Shown here piece after piece: positions 26,923 through 35,737 of a DNA stretch of 64,000 bases. The DNA is from Marinobacter antarcticus (GTDB taxonomy: Bacteria; Pseudomonadota; Gammaproteobacteria; Pseudomonadales; Oleiphilaceae). The notes under the pieces were generated by a model, which worked only from the letters and a program-made list of their open reading frames with translations, did no database searches and was not told the origin of the DNA. The position numbers were made by a program, and so were the translations under genes. Every line of letters starts with the position of its first letter. Position 1 is the first letter of the stretch. The DNA lies in contig NZ_FRAQ01000001.1 of NCBI RefSeq assembly GCF_900142385.1, positions 806,001 through 870,000 on the forward strand. The letters are read 5' to 3'.

Positions 26923-27603
26923 GTGAAAGCGCTGGTAATCGAAGACGATCAGGACGTAGCAAATTATCTTGTCAAAGGGCTGAAGGAATCAGACTTCGTA
27001 GTCGATCATGCTGCCGACGGCAAAGATGGCATGATGATGGCCGCCAGTGGAGAGTACGACATCATGATTGTCGACCGCATGCTGCCTGGCATGGACGGGC
27101 TCTCCATCATCAAGACGGTTCGCGCCACGGGAAACCAGGTGCCGGTTCTGATTCTGAGTGCCCTGGGCGATGTGGATGATCGTGTTGAAGGCCTGCGGGG
27201 CGGCGGCGATGATTATCTGACCAAGCCCTTCTCCTTCACTGAGCTTCTCGCCCGAATCGAGTCACTGGTGCGTCGGAACCGCCAGTCTGCGGAAACCGAA
27301 ACTGTGCTGCGGGTGGCCGATCTGGAAATGGATCTTCTGGCCCGGACGGTGAAGCGCTCCGGCCAGAATATTGATGTTCAGCCCAGGGAGTTCCGGTTGC
27401 TCGAATATCTGATGCGCAATGCAGGCCAGGTGGTCACCCGGACCATGTTGCTGGAAAAAGTGTGGGATTATCATTTTGATCCCCAGACGAACGTGATCGA
27501 CGTGCACATCAGCCGTCTCCGGGCAAAGATCGACAAGGAATTCGAGACACCCTTACTGCAAACCATCCGGGGTGCAGGGTATATGTTACGTGAAACTGCT
27601 TAG
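26923..27603 (+). CDS. OmpR-family response regulator
   Basis: Two-domain transcription regulator of 226 residues. The receiver starts VKALVIEDDQDVANYL with an acidic pair, and the phosphoacceptor is in DIMIVDRMLPGMDGL. The winged-helix output domain ends IDVHISRLRAKID and IRGAGYMLRE. I set the start at GTG 26923 because GGGAGGGG stands seven bases upstream; a TTG at 26908 falls inside that ribosome site. The kinase gene overlaps its end by 14 bases. It resembles the CusR/IrlR-like subgroup, but the signal is unknown. Confidence 0.9.
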   Translation: MKALVIEDDQDVANYLVKGLKESDFVVDHAADGKDGMMMAASGEYDIMIVDRMLPGMDGLSIIKTVRATGNQVPVLILSALGDVDDRVEGLRGGGDDYLTKPFSFTELLARIESLVRRNRQSAETETVLRVADLEMDLLARTVKRSGQNIDVQPREFRLLEYLMRNAGQVVTRTMLLEKVWDYHFDPQTNVIDVHISRLRAKIDKEFETPLLQTIRGAGYMLRETA

Positions 27604-29071
27604 CCAGCTCAGGACATCGTCCTTCCAGCTCGCCCTGCTGTATATGGTGGTGTTCGCCACCTCGGTATTTTTGTTACTGGCCTTTATTTACTGGCGTACA
27701 GCGGGCTTCATGACCGCTCAGACCGACGAAACCATCGAAGCGGAAATCGCCGGGTTGGCGGAGCAGTATCGGGGGCGTGGTGTAAACGGCCTGATCACGA
27801 TTATCCGTGAGCGGGTTGCCCGCGACCCCAATGCCAAAACTATTTATCTGCTGACCACCGAGGACTTCCTCAAACTCGCCGGCAATATAGAGACCTGGCC
27901 GGAGGGTTCCCGCTCAGAAAGCGGCTGGATCAATTTCACGCTCAGCTCGGCTGTTGGGTGGACGGGTTCGGAGCGCCTTGCCCGGGCCCGTATTTTCGAG
28001 GTTCAGGGCGGCCTGAGATTGCTGGTTGGCCGGGATGTTGACGAGCTCACCAGCCTCAAACGGGTTATTGAAACGGCTATCAACTGGGGTATGGGGATCA
28101 CTCTTGCGCTGGCCCTGCTCGGCGGTTTTCTGATGAGCCGAAGCACAACGCGCCGTATCGAGATTATCAATAACACTTCCCAGCGAATCATGAACGGGCA
28201 CCTCTCTCTGCGCATACCCACCCGAGGTACAGAGGATGACTTTGATCAGCTAGCGGAAAACCTTAACCAGATGCTGGACCGGATTGTTTACCTGATGGAA
28301 GGTATCCGTCACGTGTCTGACAGCATCGCCCATGACCTTCGCACCCCCCTCACGCGACTGCGGAACCAGCTTGAAAACACCTTGATGTCCGTTGACAACG
28401 ACGAGGCCCGTGAACAGGCAGGCCGAGCCGTTGCCGAAGCAGATCAGCTGCTTGCGACTTTTAATGCCCTGCTGCGCATTGCGCGCCTGGAAACCAGAGG
28501 CAATTTCGCCGATATGAAGGAGGTTTCTCTGGATGAGCTGGTATCCGATGCCTGTGAGCTTTACGAGGCGCTGTCGGAGGATAAAAACCAGGTATTTGAG
28601 CAGTCGCTTGAGGCCGAAGTCGTCATTGAAGGTGACCGGGATCTGCTGTTCCAGATGATCAGCAACCTGATTGATAACGCCATTAAATACACCCCCGAGC
28701 ACGGAACGATTGGCGTGGCTGTCCGGAAAGAGGGCGAGGATGCGATTTTTGAAGTCAGGGACAGCGGTATTGGTATTCCTGATGCTGAGAAAGATCAGGT
28801 ATTCCAGCGTTTCTACCGCGTTGGAAAGAGCCGCTCACTGCCGGGTAACGGCTTGGGTCTCAGCCTGGTGAGTGCCGTCGCGGAAATTCACCAGGGCCGG
28901 ATTGTGCTTAGCGATACCTACCCGGATGAAGTGCCACCTGGCCTGACGATAGCTGTATACATGCCGGCTTTCGCCCCTCTACGCAAACGCATCAAGGCTA
29001 CTCAGGCGGAGCAGGCACCTGATTCGACCGGCGGTGATCCTCATGTCTCTGCAGAAACCGGCCGCACCTGA
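27590..29071 (+). CDS. Sensor histidine kinase
   Basis: Membrane kinase partner of the preceding regulator. It has two membrane segments (about residues 12-33 and 164-184) around a periplasmic domain of about 130 residues, then a HAMP region, a HisKA box VSDSIAHDLRTPLTRLRNQL with the phosphorylated His, and an ATPase domain with N box ISNLIDNAIKYTP, VRDSGIGIPD and GNGLGLSLV. I chose GTG 27590; another GTG at 27572 is in frame but lies further inside the regulator gene. The C-terminus carries about 30 non-conserved residues. Confidence 0.9.
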   Translation: MKLLSQLRTSSFQLALLYMVVFATSVFLLLAFIYWRTAGFMTAQTDETIEAEIAGLAEQYRGRGVNGLITIIRERVARDPNAKTIYLLTTEDFLKLAGNIETWPEGSRSESGWINFTLSSAVGWTGSERLARARIFEVQGGLRLLVGRDVDELTSLKRVIETAINWGMGITLALALLGGFLMSRSTTRRIEIINNTSQRIMNGHLSLRIPTRGTEDDFDQLAENLNQMLDRIVYLMEGIRHVSDSIAHDLRTPLTRLRNQLENTLMSVDNDEAREQAGRAVAEADQLLATFNALLRIARLETRGNFADMKEVSLDELVSDACELYEALSEDKNQVFEQSLEAEVVIEGDRDLLFQMISNLIDNAIKYTPEHGTIGVAVRKEGEDAIFEVRDSGIGIPDAEKDQVFQRFYRVGKSRSLPGNGLGLSLVSAVAEIHQGRIVLSDTYPDEVPPGLTIAVYMPAFAPLRKRIKATQAEQAPDSTGGDPHVSAETGRT

Positions 29072-29074
29072 GCT

Positions 29075-29356
29075 TTAGTGGCTTGGGCGGAACCGGTTTA
29101 CCTTTGACATCACCGGCCCGATCAGGGCATCTGTCCGGGTTTCAATTTTCCGGGTAACCCGCTCAAACTGTGAGCGTCGAAGGTTCAGACGAACCTGAAT
29201 GCTGTCCCACTCCCCTTCAAGGTGCTTCTGTTCCAACATCAGGAAAGCCGCAATATTATGGCGGTTAACCTTGCCGGTAATACCCATCTGGTCGAGTCGA
29301 TAACCCAAGGCGTCTGCGCCTTCAAGGGCCATGTTCAGGAGCTTCTGTGTGTCCAT
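29075..29356 (-). CDS. Small conserved-type protein of unknown function
   Basis: 93 residues, unrecognised. It is soluble, without signal peptide or membrane helix, and mostly predicted helical with charged residues in the second half (QVRLNLRRSQFERVTRKIET). It runs convergent to the kinase gene, stopping four bases past that stop. The ATG at 29356 is preceded on its strand by GGAGATTGCAGC, a convincing ribosome site, and codon use looks like its neighbours, so I take it as real. Confidence 0.65.
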   Translation of the reverse strand: MDTQKLLNMALEGADALGYRLDQMGITGKVNRHNIAAFLMLEQKHLEGEWDSIQVRLNLRRSQFERVTRKIETRTDALIGPVMSKVNRFRPSH

Positions 29357-29530
29357 GCTGCAATCTCCATAGCTGGAAACGGATATAAGGTCTTATTTTC
29401 GAAATCTATCGACGTTCCCTAGAGTGTACAACCTAATTTTCTGGCAGAGTTGCCCTGACTACCCTGACTAAAAGGTAATTCATCGGCAACGGCGCGGTAA
29501 TACCGGGTGTGGATAATAGAAATTGTAGTT
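29357..29530. other. Intergenic region with weak promoter-like elements
   Basis: No gene is seen here. On the plus strand GATAAT at 29512-29517 could be a -10 hexamer for the candidate small RNA that follows, but no good -35 is found 16-18 bases before it. The part nearest 29356 should hold the promoter of the small minus-strand gene. Confidence 0.3.
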
Positions 29531-29607
29531 AGAAGCAAGCATCAATAGCCGCTTGTTTCTTCCTCCAGCACAGCGCTAGCCTTACCCCGTTTTTACGGGG
29601 TTTTTTT
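29520..29607 (+). ncRNA. Candidate small RNA with hairpin and intrinsic terminator
   Basis: An imperfect hairpin (GAAGCAAGC at 29532-29540 with GCTTGTTTC at 29551-29559, one G-U pair) is followed by an unpaired CCTCCAGCAC stretch and a classical terminator. No plus-strand gene ends nearby: the closest, the kinase, stops 500 bases upstream. The terminator has the right orientation only for the plus strand. This suggests an independent short transcript. The 5' end is a guess from the GATAAT at 29512-29517. Confidence 0.35.
29584..29607 (+). terminator. Orphan intrinsic terminator (plus strand)
   Basis: ACCCCGT (29584-29590) pairs with ACGGGGT (29595-29601) around a TTTT loop, followed by a run of T to 29607. 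The reverse strand has no T-tail after the stem, so it does not serve greB. Confidence 0.85.
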
Positions 29608-29651
29608 ATGCCTGATTATTAAGGTCAGAGCGAAATATTCGGCCGGCTGCG

Positions 29652-30125
29652 CTATTTATCGTATTTAATGGCGTTGATATACCAGGTGGTGGTCCCGGCT
29701 TCAGTTCCCACCTCGGCTTCATCGCCTACTTCCTTTTTCAGCAATGCCCGGGCCATCGGAGAATCGATGGAAATATAATCGTTGCGGTTGAAAATCTCGT
29801 CGTAGCCTACAATTCTGAATTTCAGGGTTTTGCCGTCATCATTTTCGACCTCTACCCAGGCACCGAAAAACACCTTCTCCTCTTGCTCAGGACGATGATC
29901 AACAACCTTGAGGTTGTCGAGGCAACGCCTCAGATAGCGCACTCTGCGGTCGATTTCCCGGAGCCGTTTCTTGTTGTACTGATAGTCCGCGTTTTCACTG
30001 CGGTCACCCAGGCCGGCAGCCCAAGTCACCTTTTTTGTGACCTCCGGGCGTTCAAATCGCCAGAGTTCATCAAGCTCTTTTTGCAGGTCATCGTAGCCCT
30101 GTCGGGTAATGAGTGGTGTCTTCAA
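29652..30125 (-). CDS. greB: Transcription elongation factor GreB
   Basis: Rescues backtracked RNA polymerase by stimulating transcript cleavage. The 157-residue product has an N-terminal coiled coil with the acidic tip GLGDRSENADYQYNKKRLRE and a C-terminal FKBP-like domain with FRIVGYDE and YISIDSPMARALLKK. GreB rather than GreA is indicated by RRVRYLRRCLDNLKVVD and the basic patch in the coiled coil. The ATG at 30125 has AGGAGCAGC upstream. Confidence 0.94.
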   Translation of the reverse strand: MKTPLITRQGYDDLQKELDELWRFERPEVTKKVTWAAGLGDRSENADYQYNKKRLREIDRRVRYLRRCLDNLKVVDHRPEQEEKVFFGAWVEVENDDGKTLKFRIVGYDEIFNRNDYISIDSPMARALLKKEVGDEAEVGTEAGTTTWYINAIKYDK

Positions 30126-30251
30126 GGCTGCTCCTGTTTTTGTAAATAGTGTGAGTTCAGAGCCTGGGTGAGTTCAAAACTCAGAGTGCGCATTTGGCGA
30201 TAGACTGATCAAAAATTGACACCTTTCGAAGAAGGCGTGTCTCAGATCAGG

Positions 30252-30719
30252 ATGGACGCCATGAATGTCTTGCATCGTATTGCCAGACCGTCTGAATTGA
30301 TACGCCTCGGGCTTATTCCTGCAGCTTTCCTGTCCATGCTAGCAGGGCCGGCCGGCGCGCAGACCAGCTCTGGCCAGAGCCCGGTGTTCGAGATTGAACA
30401 ACGCTCAACGCTGGAGACCATCCCGTTCCGTTCCATTGCCGAAGATGCTCTTTCGGATACAGTGATCGAAGGTGGCTTGGCCGCTCCGGCCGAGGGTGTT
30501 CCGGTGCAGCCGGCGGGCAAGGATGACTTCTATCTGGATCCGCTGGCGCTGCAGCCTGGCGACGGCCGCACTGATCTCGGGCGCTCGGAGATACCGGTAG
30601 AGTTCCGCTTCAGTACACCCAAGTCCATTCCTGGACAGACCCACAGCAACAACTACGTGATCCGCCCGCCGGAAAACCGCACTTACGATGCACTCAATGT
30701 AAATATGACCGGCCGCTGA
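30252..30719 (+). CDS. Exported protein of unknown function
   Basis: About 155 residues that I do not recognise. The N-terminus is a signal peptide (basic HRIARPSELIR, hydrophobic LGLIPAAFLSMLAGPAG, cleavage near AGA). The mature part is low-complexity, rich in Pro, Gly and Asp, with no transmembrane helix. Two in-frame ATGs, 30252 and 30261, are possible starts; 30261 has AGGA seven bases upstream. Divergent from greB and convergent with the acyl-CoA-binding protein gene. Confidence 0.65.
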   Translation: MDAMNVLHRIARPSELIRLGLIPAAFLSMLAGPAGAQTSSGQSPVFEIEQRSTLETIPFRSIAEDALSDTVIEGGLAAPAEGVPVQPAGKDDFYLDPLALQPGDGRTDLGRSEIPVEFRFSTPKSIPGQTHSNNYVIRPPENRTYDALNVNMTGR

Positions 30720-30780
30720 CCTTTGTGCTGAATAAGGGGAGGGCCGGCGGGTTGTTGCCGGGATCAGAAAGCAGGGCGGC

Positions 30781-31041
30781 TTACTTGAGAGCTTCGAGCT
30801 TGTCGATGTACTTCTGCATGGCGTCGTCTTTGGACATACCTTTGCACTTTTCCCAGGCGTCATACTTGGCGCGGCCAACAAAATCCATCATGCCCGGGCG
30901 CTTGCCCGACACATCGCCTTCGGTCCCCTGCTTGTAAAGGGCGTAAAACTCCAGCTTCATCTCGTTGGACGGCTTGAAGTCACCTTCCGCAGACTGGATG
31001 TAGTTTACCGCTTCGTCGAATCCGGCTTTCAGGTCGCTCAT
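30781..31041 (-). CDS. Acyl-CoA-binding protein
   Basis: Four-helix cytosolic carrier of long-chain acyl-CoA, common in eukaryotes and present in some marine gammaproteobacteria. The 86 residues show the family landmarks: [13 protein letters not shown], the [20 protein letters not shown] core, and [20 protein letters not shown]. The start ATG 31041 is preceded by GGAGGAAATTGAA; the frame is open to 31140, but that extension is unlikely to be translated. Confidence 0.93.
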   Translation of the reverse strand: MSDLKAGFDEAVNYIQSAEGDFKPSNEMKLEFYALYKQGTEGDVSGKRPGMMDFVGRAKYDAWEKCKGMSKDDAMQKYIDKLEALK

Positions 31042-31345
31042 TTCAATTTCCTCCTTGGTTGTTGTGATATTGCTGTATTGCTTCGTTGGCGATTGCAGAA
31101 GTATAGCCACGGCCCTGCCTGCCGTCATTGACCGATTCACCGGAAGCTGTAGCCACTAGGGCACAGGCGAACGCACGGGTATAGGCGCTTTGGCAAAAGC
31201 TTGCTCGTGCTCACAGTCTGACGTGCCGCTGGCCAGCTTTTGCTTGAGAAACCAGATCTATCTGTGTACAGTTTTGCCACTGCGTACCAGGAAGGTATGT
31301 GCCAGGGATTGAACAACTGCAAATGATTTGCACAGGGAGCAAGCC

Positions 31346-31840
31346 ATGTCGTTTAAAGACGGTTCTGTCGCGCCGAAAGAGCGCATCAATATCAAGTATG
31401 TCCCCGCCACCGGAGATCAGCAGGCTGAAACCGAACTGCCGCTGAAAATGTTCGTGGTTGGTGATTTCAAGGGACACGCCGAAGAAACCCCCATCGAAGA
31501 ACGCAAGGCCATTTCCGTCGATAAGAACAACTTTCGTTCTGTCATGAAGGAAGCGGGTCTTACGCTTTCCACCACCGTATCCAACCAGTTGGAAGAGCAA
31601 GCCGACGAACTGCCGGTCAACCTCGAATTCCAGTCCCTGGATGATTTCTCGCCCGATAGCATTGCCCGCCAGGTTCCCGAGCTGAAGCAGCTCATTGAAC
31701 TGCGGGAAGCTCTGGTTGCCCTCAAGGGGCCACTGGGCAACGTGCCTTCGTTCCGTTCCAAGCTGCAGGAGCTGCTGGATAACGACGAAGCTCGGGAAAC
31801 ACTGTTGTCTGAGCTGGAACTGGCTACCGACAGCGAGTAA
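31346..31840 (+). CDS. tssB: T6SS contractile sheath small subunit TssB/VipA
   Basis: Small sheath subunit that assembles with TssC around the Hcp tube. The 164-residue product opens MSFKDGSVAPKERINIKY and has the family core LPLKMFVVGDFKGHAEETPI and DELPVNLEFQSLDDFSPDSI. I chose ATG 31346 (AGGGAGC upstream) over an ATG six codons earlier at 31328. It is the first gene of the plus-strand T6SS cluster. Confidence 0.95.
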   Translation: MSFKDGSVAPKERINIKYVPATGDQQAETELPLKMFVVGDFKGHAEETPIEERKAISVDKNNFRSVMKEAGLTLSTTVSNQLEEQADELPVNLEFQSLDDFSPDSIARQVPELKQLIELREALVALKGPLGNVPSFRSKLQELLDNDEARETLLSELELATDSE

Positions 31841-31905
31841 TCAAAGTTGCCGCCTGAACGCGGTGTACAACACTGAATATAAATCACGTACTGAAGGGAT
31901 GTGGT

Positions 31906-33387
31906 ATGTCTGATACTGCTGTGCAGCAATCTGCTGCCTCCGAATCCGTAAAGGAAGGCTCGTTGCTCGACCAGGTAATGGCCAACAGTCGCCTGGCTCC
32001 GGCCGATGAGGGCTATGACGTCGCTCGCAAAGGCGTCGCAACGTTTATCGCCAACCTGCTGAAAAACGAAGAGAAGGGCCAGCCAGTCAACAAGGCACTG
32101 GTCGACCAGATGGTGGTCGAACTGGATCGCAAGATCAGCGCCCAGATGGATGAAATACTGCACGCACCAAAACTGCAGGAACTGGAGTCTTCCTGGCGCG
32201 GCCTCAAACTGATGGTTGAGCGCACCGATTTCCGCGAGAACATCAAAGTGGACATCCTGCACGCCACCAAAACCGAACTGCTGGAAGACTTCGAGTTTGC
32301 CCCTGATGTTACCCAGACTGGCTTTTACCAGCATATTTACTCCACGGAATATGGCCAGTTTGGCGGTGAGCCTGTGGGCGCTGTGGTGGGCAATTACGCC
32401 TTCACTCCGTCCACCCCGGACATGAAGCTGCTGCAGTATGTATCGTCTGTGGGTGCCATGGCCCACGCGCCTTTCCTGTCTTCAGTTGCTCCGTCTTTCT
32501 TTGGCGTAGACAGTTACCAGGAACTGCCGGCCATCAAGGAGCTGAAAGCCGTTTTTGAAGGTCCGAAATACGCCAAGTGGCGCTCACTTCGCGAATCGGA
32601 AGATGCCCGTTGCCTGGGTCTGACGTCTCCACGCTTCTTGCTGCGGGTACCCTATGATCCCAGCGAGAATCCGGTGCGCAGCTTCAACTACAAGGAAGAC
32701 GTCTCTGGCGACCATGAGCATTACCTGTGGGGCAACACTGCGTACCTGCTTGCCACCCGATTAACTGAAAGCTTTGCCAAATACCGCTGGTGCCCGAATA
32801 TTATTGGTCCGCAAAGCGGTGGTGCGGTGGAAGATCTGCCGGTTCATCTGTTCGAGTCCTTCGGCCAGCTGGAAGCCAAGATTCCGACCGAAGTGCTGAT
32901 CACCGATCGTCGCGAATATGAAATGGCCGACGAAGGCTTTATTTCCCTCACCATGCGCAAGGGCAGTGACAACGCTGCCTTCTTCTCCGCCAACTCCGTG
33001 CAGAAACCCAAGCAGTTCCCGAACACCAAGGAAGGCAAGGAAGCGGAGACCAACTACAAACTGGGCACCCAGCTGCCTTACATGATGATCGTTAACCGTC
33101 TGGCACATTACATCAAGGTGCTGCAGCGCGAGCAGATCGGCTCCTGGAAAGAGCGTCAGGATCTGGAACGCGAACTGAACACTTGGATTCGGCAGTACGT
33201 GGCAGATCAGGAAAACCCGCCTGCCGATGTGCGCAGCCGCCGCCCGTTGCGCGCAGCGAAGATAACCGTATCCGATGTAGAAGGTGATCCGGGCTGGTAC
33301 CAGGTATCCCTGGCTGTGCGTCCGCACTTTAAATACATGGGGGCTAACTTCGAGCTGTCACTGGTGGGCCGTCTGGACAAGGATTAA
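31906..33387 (+). CDS. tssC: T6SS contractile sheath large subunit TssC/VipB
   Basis: Large sheath subunit, 493 residues. Diagnostic stretches are QELESSWRGLKLMVERTDF, the FGVDSYQELPAIKELKAVFE region, LGLTSPRFLLRVPYDP, and the C-terminal VRSRRPLRAAKITVSDVEGD and WYQVSLAVRPHFKYMGANFE, which includes the beta-strand region that interlocks neighbouring subunits. It starts 65 bases after tssB with ATG 31906 after AAGGGATGTGGT. Confidence 0.97.
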   Translation: MSDTAVQQSAASESVKEGSLLDQVMANSRLAPADEGYDVARKGVATFIANLLKNEEKGQPVNKALVDQMVVELDRKISAQMDEILHAPKLQELESSWRGLKLMVERTDFRENIKVDILHATKTELLEDFEFAPDVTQTGFYQHIYSTEYGQFGGEPVGAVVGNYAFTPSTPDMKLLQYVSSVGAMAHAPFLSSVAPSFFGVDSYQELPAIKELKAVFEGPKYAKWRSLRESEDARCLGLTSPRFLLRVPYDPSENPVRSFNYKEDVSGDHEHYLWGNTAYLLATRLTESFAKYRWCPNIIGPQSGGAVEDLPVHLFESFGQLEAKIPTEVLITDRREYEMADEGFISLTMRKGSDNAAFFSANSVQKPKQFPNTKEGKEAETNYKLGTQLPYMMIVNRLAHYIKVLQREQIGSWKERQDLERELNTWIRQYVADQENPPADVRSRRPLRAAKITVSDVEGDPGWYQVSLAVRPHFKYMGANFELSLVGRLDKD

Positions 33388-33390
33388 ACC

Positions 33391-33819
33391 GTGTTCAGTG
33401 GTGACGCGCAAACCAAGGGCGGCAGCCTGTTTGAAAGACTGGAACAGGCTGCCGCTCCTGCGGAGCAGGGCATGGGCGAAATCATCCATGTGGTTGATTC
33501 AATCAAACGCCATCTGGTACGCCTGCTAAATGCCCACCCCGGCAACAGCACCTGCGTGCCGGAACTGGGATTGCTGGATTTCAATGACGCCACTCTGGGT
33601 ACCCATGATTTGAGTATCCAGATTCGCAGTGCTATCCGGCAATGTATTGAGAAGTATGAGCCCAGAGTGAAGCGCGTAGATGTGGTTGCACTACCCCAAG
33701 GCCCGGATCCGTTGCAGTTGCGTTTCCAGGTGACGGTATACCTGAACGTCGGCTCAAAAGACGATAAAACAACGATAGATTTGTTACTCGATGACAAACG
33801 TTACTACCGAGTGGTGTAA
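33391..33819 (+). CDS. tssE: T6SS baseplate gp25-like protein TssE
   Basis: Baseplate wedge component related to phage T4 gp25. The 142 residues include SLFERLEQA, IKRHLVRLLNAHPG, LPDFND-like LGLLDFNDATLG, and IEKYEPRVKRVDV near the gp25 motif. It begins four bases after the tssC stop with a GTG. A 145-base gap follows before tssF, the largest break inside the cluster. Confidence 0.94.
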   Translation: MFSGDAQTKGGSLFERLEQAAAPAEQGMGEIIHVVDSIKRHLVRLLNAHPGNSTCVPELGLLDFNDATLGTHDLSIQIRSAIRQCIEKYEPRVKRVDVVALPQGPDPLQLRFQVTVYLNVGSKDDKTTIDLLLDDKRYYRVV

Positions 33820-33964
33820 CGAAAAAGATCGGCAATAACCAAGGATGGCAGGAGACGGCGGGGATGCTTTTCTGCAGGAAAAAAATGTCTGAGCACAGCG
33901 AGTTGTTTTTTCCCGGAAGAAAAGTATACCCACCGGCTCATACTCCCAAGGATGCGGTAGTTGT
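33820..33964 (+). promoter_or_regulatory. Gap within T6SS cluster with candidate internal promoter
   Basis: 145 bases between tssE and tssF without a gene. TTGTTT (33903-33908) and TATACC (33925-33930), 16 bases apart, form a moderate sigma-70-like pair 35 bases before tssF. A small hairpin-like TTTTC/GAAAA around TGCAG lies near 33868-33883. Either a secondary promoter or leftover spacer is possible. Confidence 0.3.
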
Positions 33965-35737
33965 ATGAAGTTAAAACGATTTTACAGGGATGAACTGAGC
34001 TTTCTGCGATTGCAGGGGCGGGAGTTTGCGGAGGCTCACCCGCAGCTGACACGATTCTTGTCGGAGCAGAGCACGGATCCGGATGTTGAGCGGCTGCTGG
34101 AAGGCTTTGCGTTTTTGACCGGGAAGCTTCGCGAGAAGGTTGAAGACGAATTCCCGGAGCTCACACACTCTCTGCTGAACATGTTGTGGCCGAACTACCT
34201 TCGCCCGGTTCCCAGTTGCACCATTATGCGGTTTGATCCGCAACTGCATGCGATCAGTGAACGGCAGCGGGTTGAGCGTCATACCGAGATCAAGAGTCGG
34301 CCGCTCGGTGATGCCATGCGGCAGACTCAGTGCAGGTTTCGTACCTGTCGGGCGGTGGATCTGTTTCCGATCAGCGTGGCAAATGCCCATGCCGAGCATT
34401 CCCGGGAAGTGTCGTCGATGACCGTGGATCTGGCGCTGCATACAGACCAGTCGCTGAGTGCCTTGGGTCTCGACAATCTGCGCTTCTATTTGGGCGGGGA
34501 CAATCACACGGCTGAAACGCTCTATCTCTGGTTGAACCACTATCTCAGCCGTATGGAATTGGTTGTCGGGGAATCAGTATATAGCCTGCCGACTTTGCTG
34601 CTGAAACCGGTTGGGTTTGCCAATGATGAGGCCTTGCTGCCATATCCCAAGAATGCCTATCCCGGGTACCGGATTCTGCAGGAATACCTGAGTTTTCCTG
34701 AGGCGTTCCGGTTTGTGGATATTACTGGCCTGGGGAATCGCTTGCCGGCGATTCAGGCGGATGAAATCAGTCTGCGTTTCCACTTCAGTCGGATTCTGCC
34801 GCCGGACGCGCGGATTCGGGCTGAGAATATGCAACTTTACTGCACGCCTGCGGTTAACCTGTTTACTCATGAGGGTGAGCCGGTTGATCTTAACGGGCGC
34901 CAGACGGAGTACCGGATTCTGGCATCGAGCTGGTCGCCGGATCACTTTGAGGTGTTCAGTATTGAGCAGGTTGAAGGCTGGCTGGAAGGCCGCTCCGGAC
35001 GGGGCGAGCGTCGAATTTACACGGCTTTCGAGAGCTTTCAGCACGAAGTTGAGCGGGATCGTGGCCGCACGGCGTTGTATTACCGGGTGCGGGCCCGGGA
35101 CAGTGTACGGGGCGAGGGGTTTGATCACTACATTTCGTTCGTCCGCGGCGATGAATCTGAATGTCTGGATCGCCAGGAAGCGATTTCACTGACGCTGACC
35201 TGTACCAACCGGCAACTGCCTCAGCAGCTGGCGATCGGGGAAGTGTGTATGGCGACGGAAACAACACCGGCATTTGCGTCGTTCAGAAATATCACCCGTC
35301 CCACCGCTACCTTGAGACCGACCCTTGATGGAAGTTTGTTGTGGACGCTGATTTCAAATCTCTCACTGAACTATCTGTCGATGCTGGATGTGGATGCCCT
35401 GCGCACCGTATTGCGAGTGTATGACTTTCGCGCTTTGGTAGACCGGCAGGCTGAGCGAGTATCCCAGAAACGCCTTGCCGGTATCGGCGCCATCGAAACC
35501 AACCCGGTAGACAGAATGATCCGGGGGCTGCCGGTGCGGGGCATTCGTTCGGTACTGAAGCTGGATCAGCAGGCCTTTGCCTCGGAAGGCGATTTGTACC
35601 TGTTCGGTACCGTACTCAGCCATTTCTTTGCACTTTATGCCAGTATCAACGCATTTCACCAACTGGAAGTGGTGAATGCAGACAACCAGGAACGGTATAA
35701 ATGGACGTTACAGAAAGGTCAGCAGCCGCTGATGTAG
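33965..35737 (+). CDS. tssF: T6SS baseplate subunit TssF/VasA
   Basis: Large baseplate wedge subunit, 590 residues. The N-terminus KLKRFYRDELSFLRLQGREF and the stretch DPDVERLLEGFAFLTGKLRE are typical of the family, as is LLNMLWPNYLRPVPSCTIM. The C-terminal end FFALYASINAFHQLEV is also recognisable. tssG starts inside its last 37 bases, so the two are translationally coupled. Confidence 0.97.
   Translation: MKLKRFYRDELSFLRLQGREFAEAHPQLTRFLSEQSTDPDVERLLEGFAFLTGKLREKVEDEFPELTHSLLNMLWPNYLRPVPSCTIMRFDPQLHAISERQRVERHTEIKSRPLGDAMRQTQCRFRTCRAVDLFPISVANAHAEHSREVSSMTVDLALHTDQSLSALGLDNLRFYLGGDNHTAETLYLWLNHYLSRMELVVGESVYSLPTLLLKPVGFANDEALLPYPKNAYPGYRILQEYLSFPEAFRFVDITGLGNRLPAIQADEISLRFHFSRILPPDARIRAENMQLYCTPAVNLFTHEGEPVDLNGRQTEYRILASSWSPDHFEVFSIEQVEGWLEGRSGRGERRIYTAFESFQHEVERDRGRTALYYRVRARDSVRGEGFDHYISFVRGDESECLDRQEAISLTLTCTNRQLPQQLAIGEVCMATETTPAFASFRNITRPTATLRPTLDGSLLWTLISNLSLNYLSMLDVDALRTVLRVYDFRALVDRQAERVSQKRLAGIGAIETNPVDRMIRGLPVRGIRSVLKLDQQAFASEGDLYLFGTVLSHFFALYASINAFHQLEVVNADNQERYKWTLQKGQQPLM

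Noticed and set aside
31190..31245. Sigma-54-like sites before tssB (TTGGCAAAAGCTTGCT and CTGGCCAGCTTTTGCT)
   Set aside because: In both, the GG and GC dinucleotides are separated by nine bases, not the ten needed for sigma-54, so I do not call a promoter.
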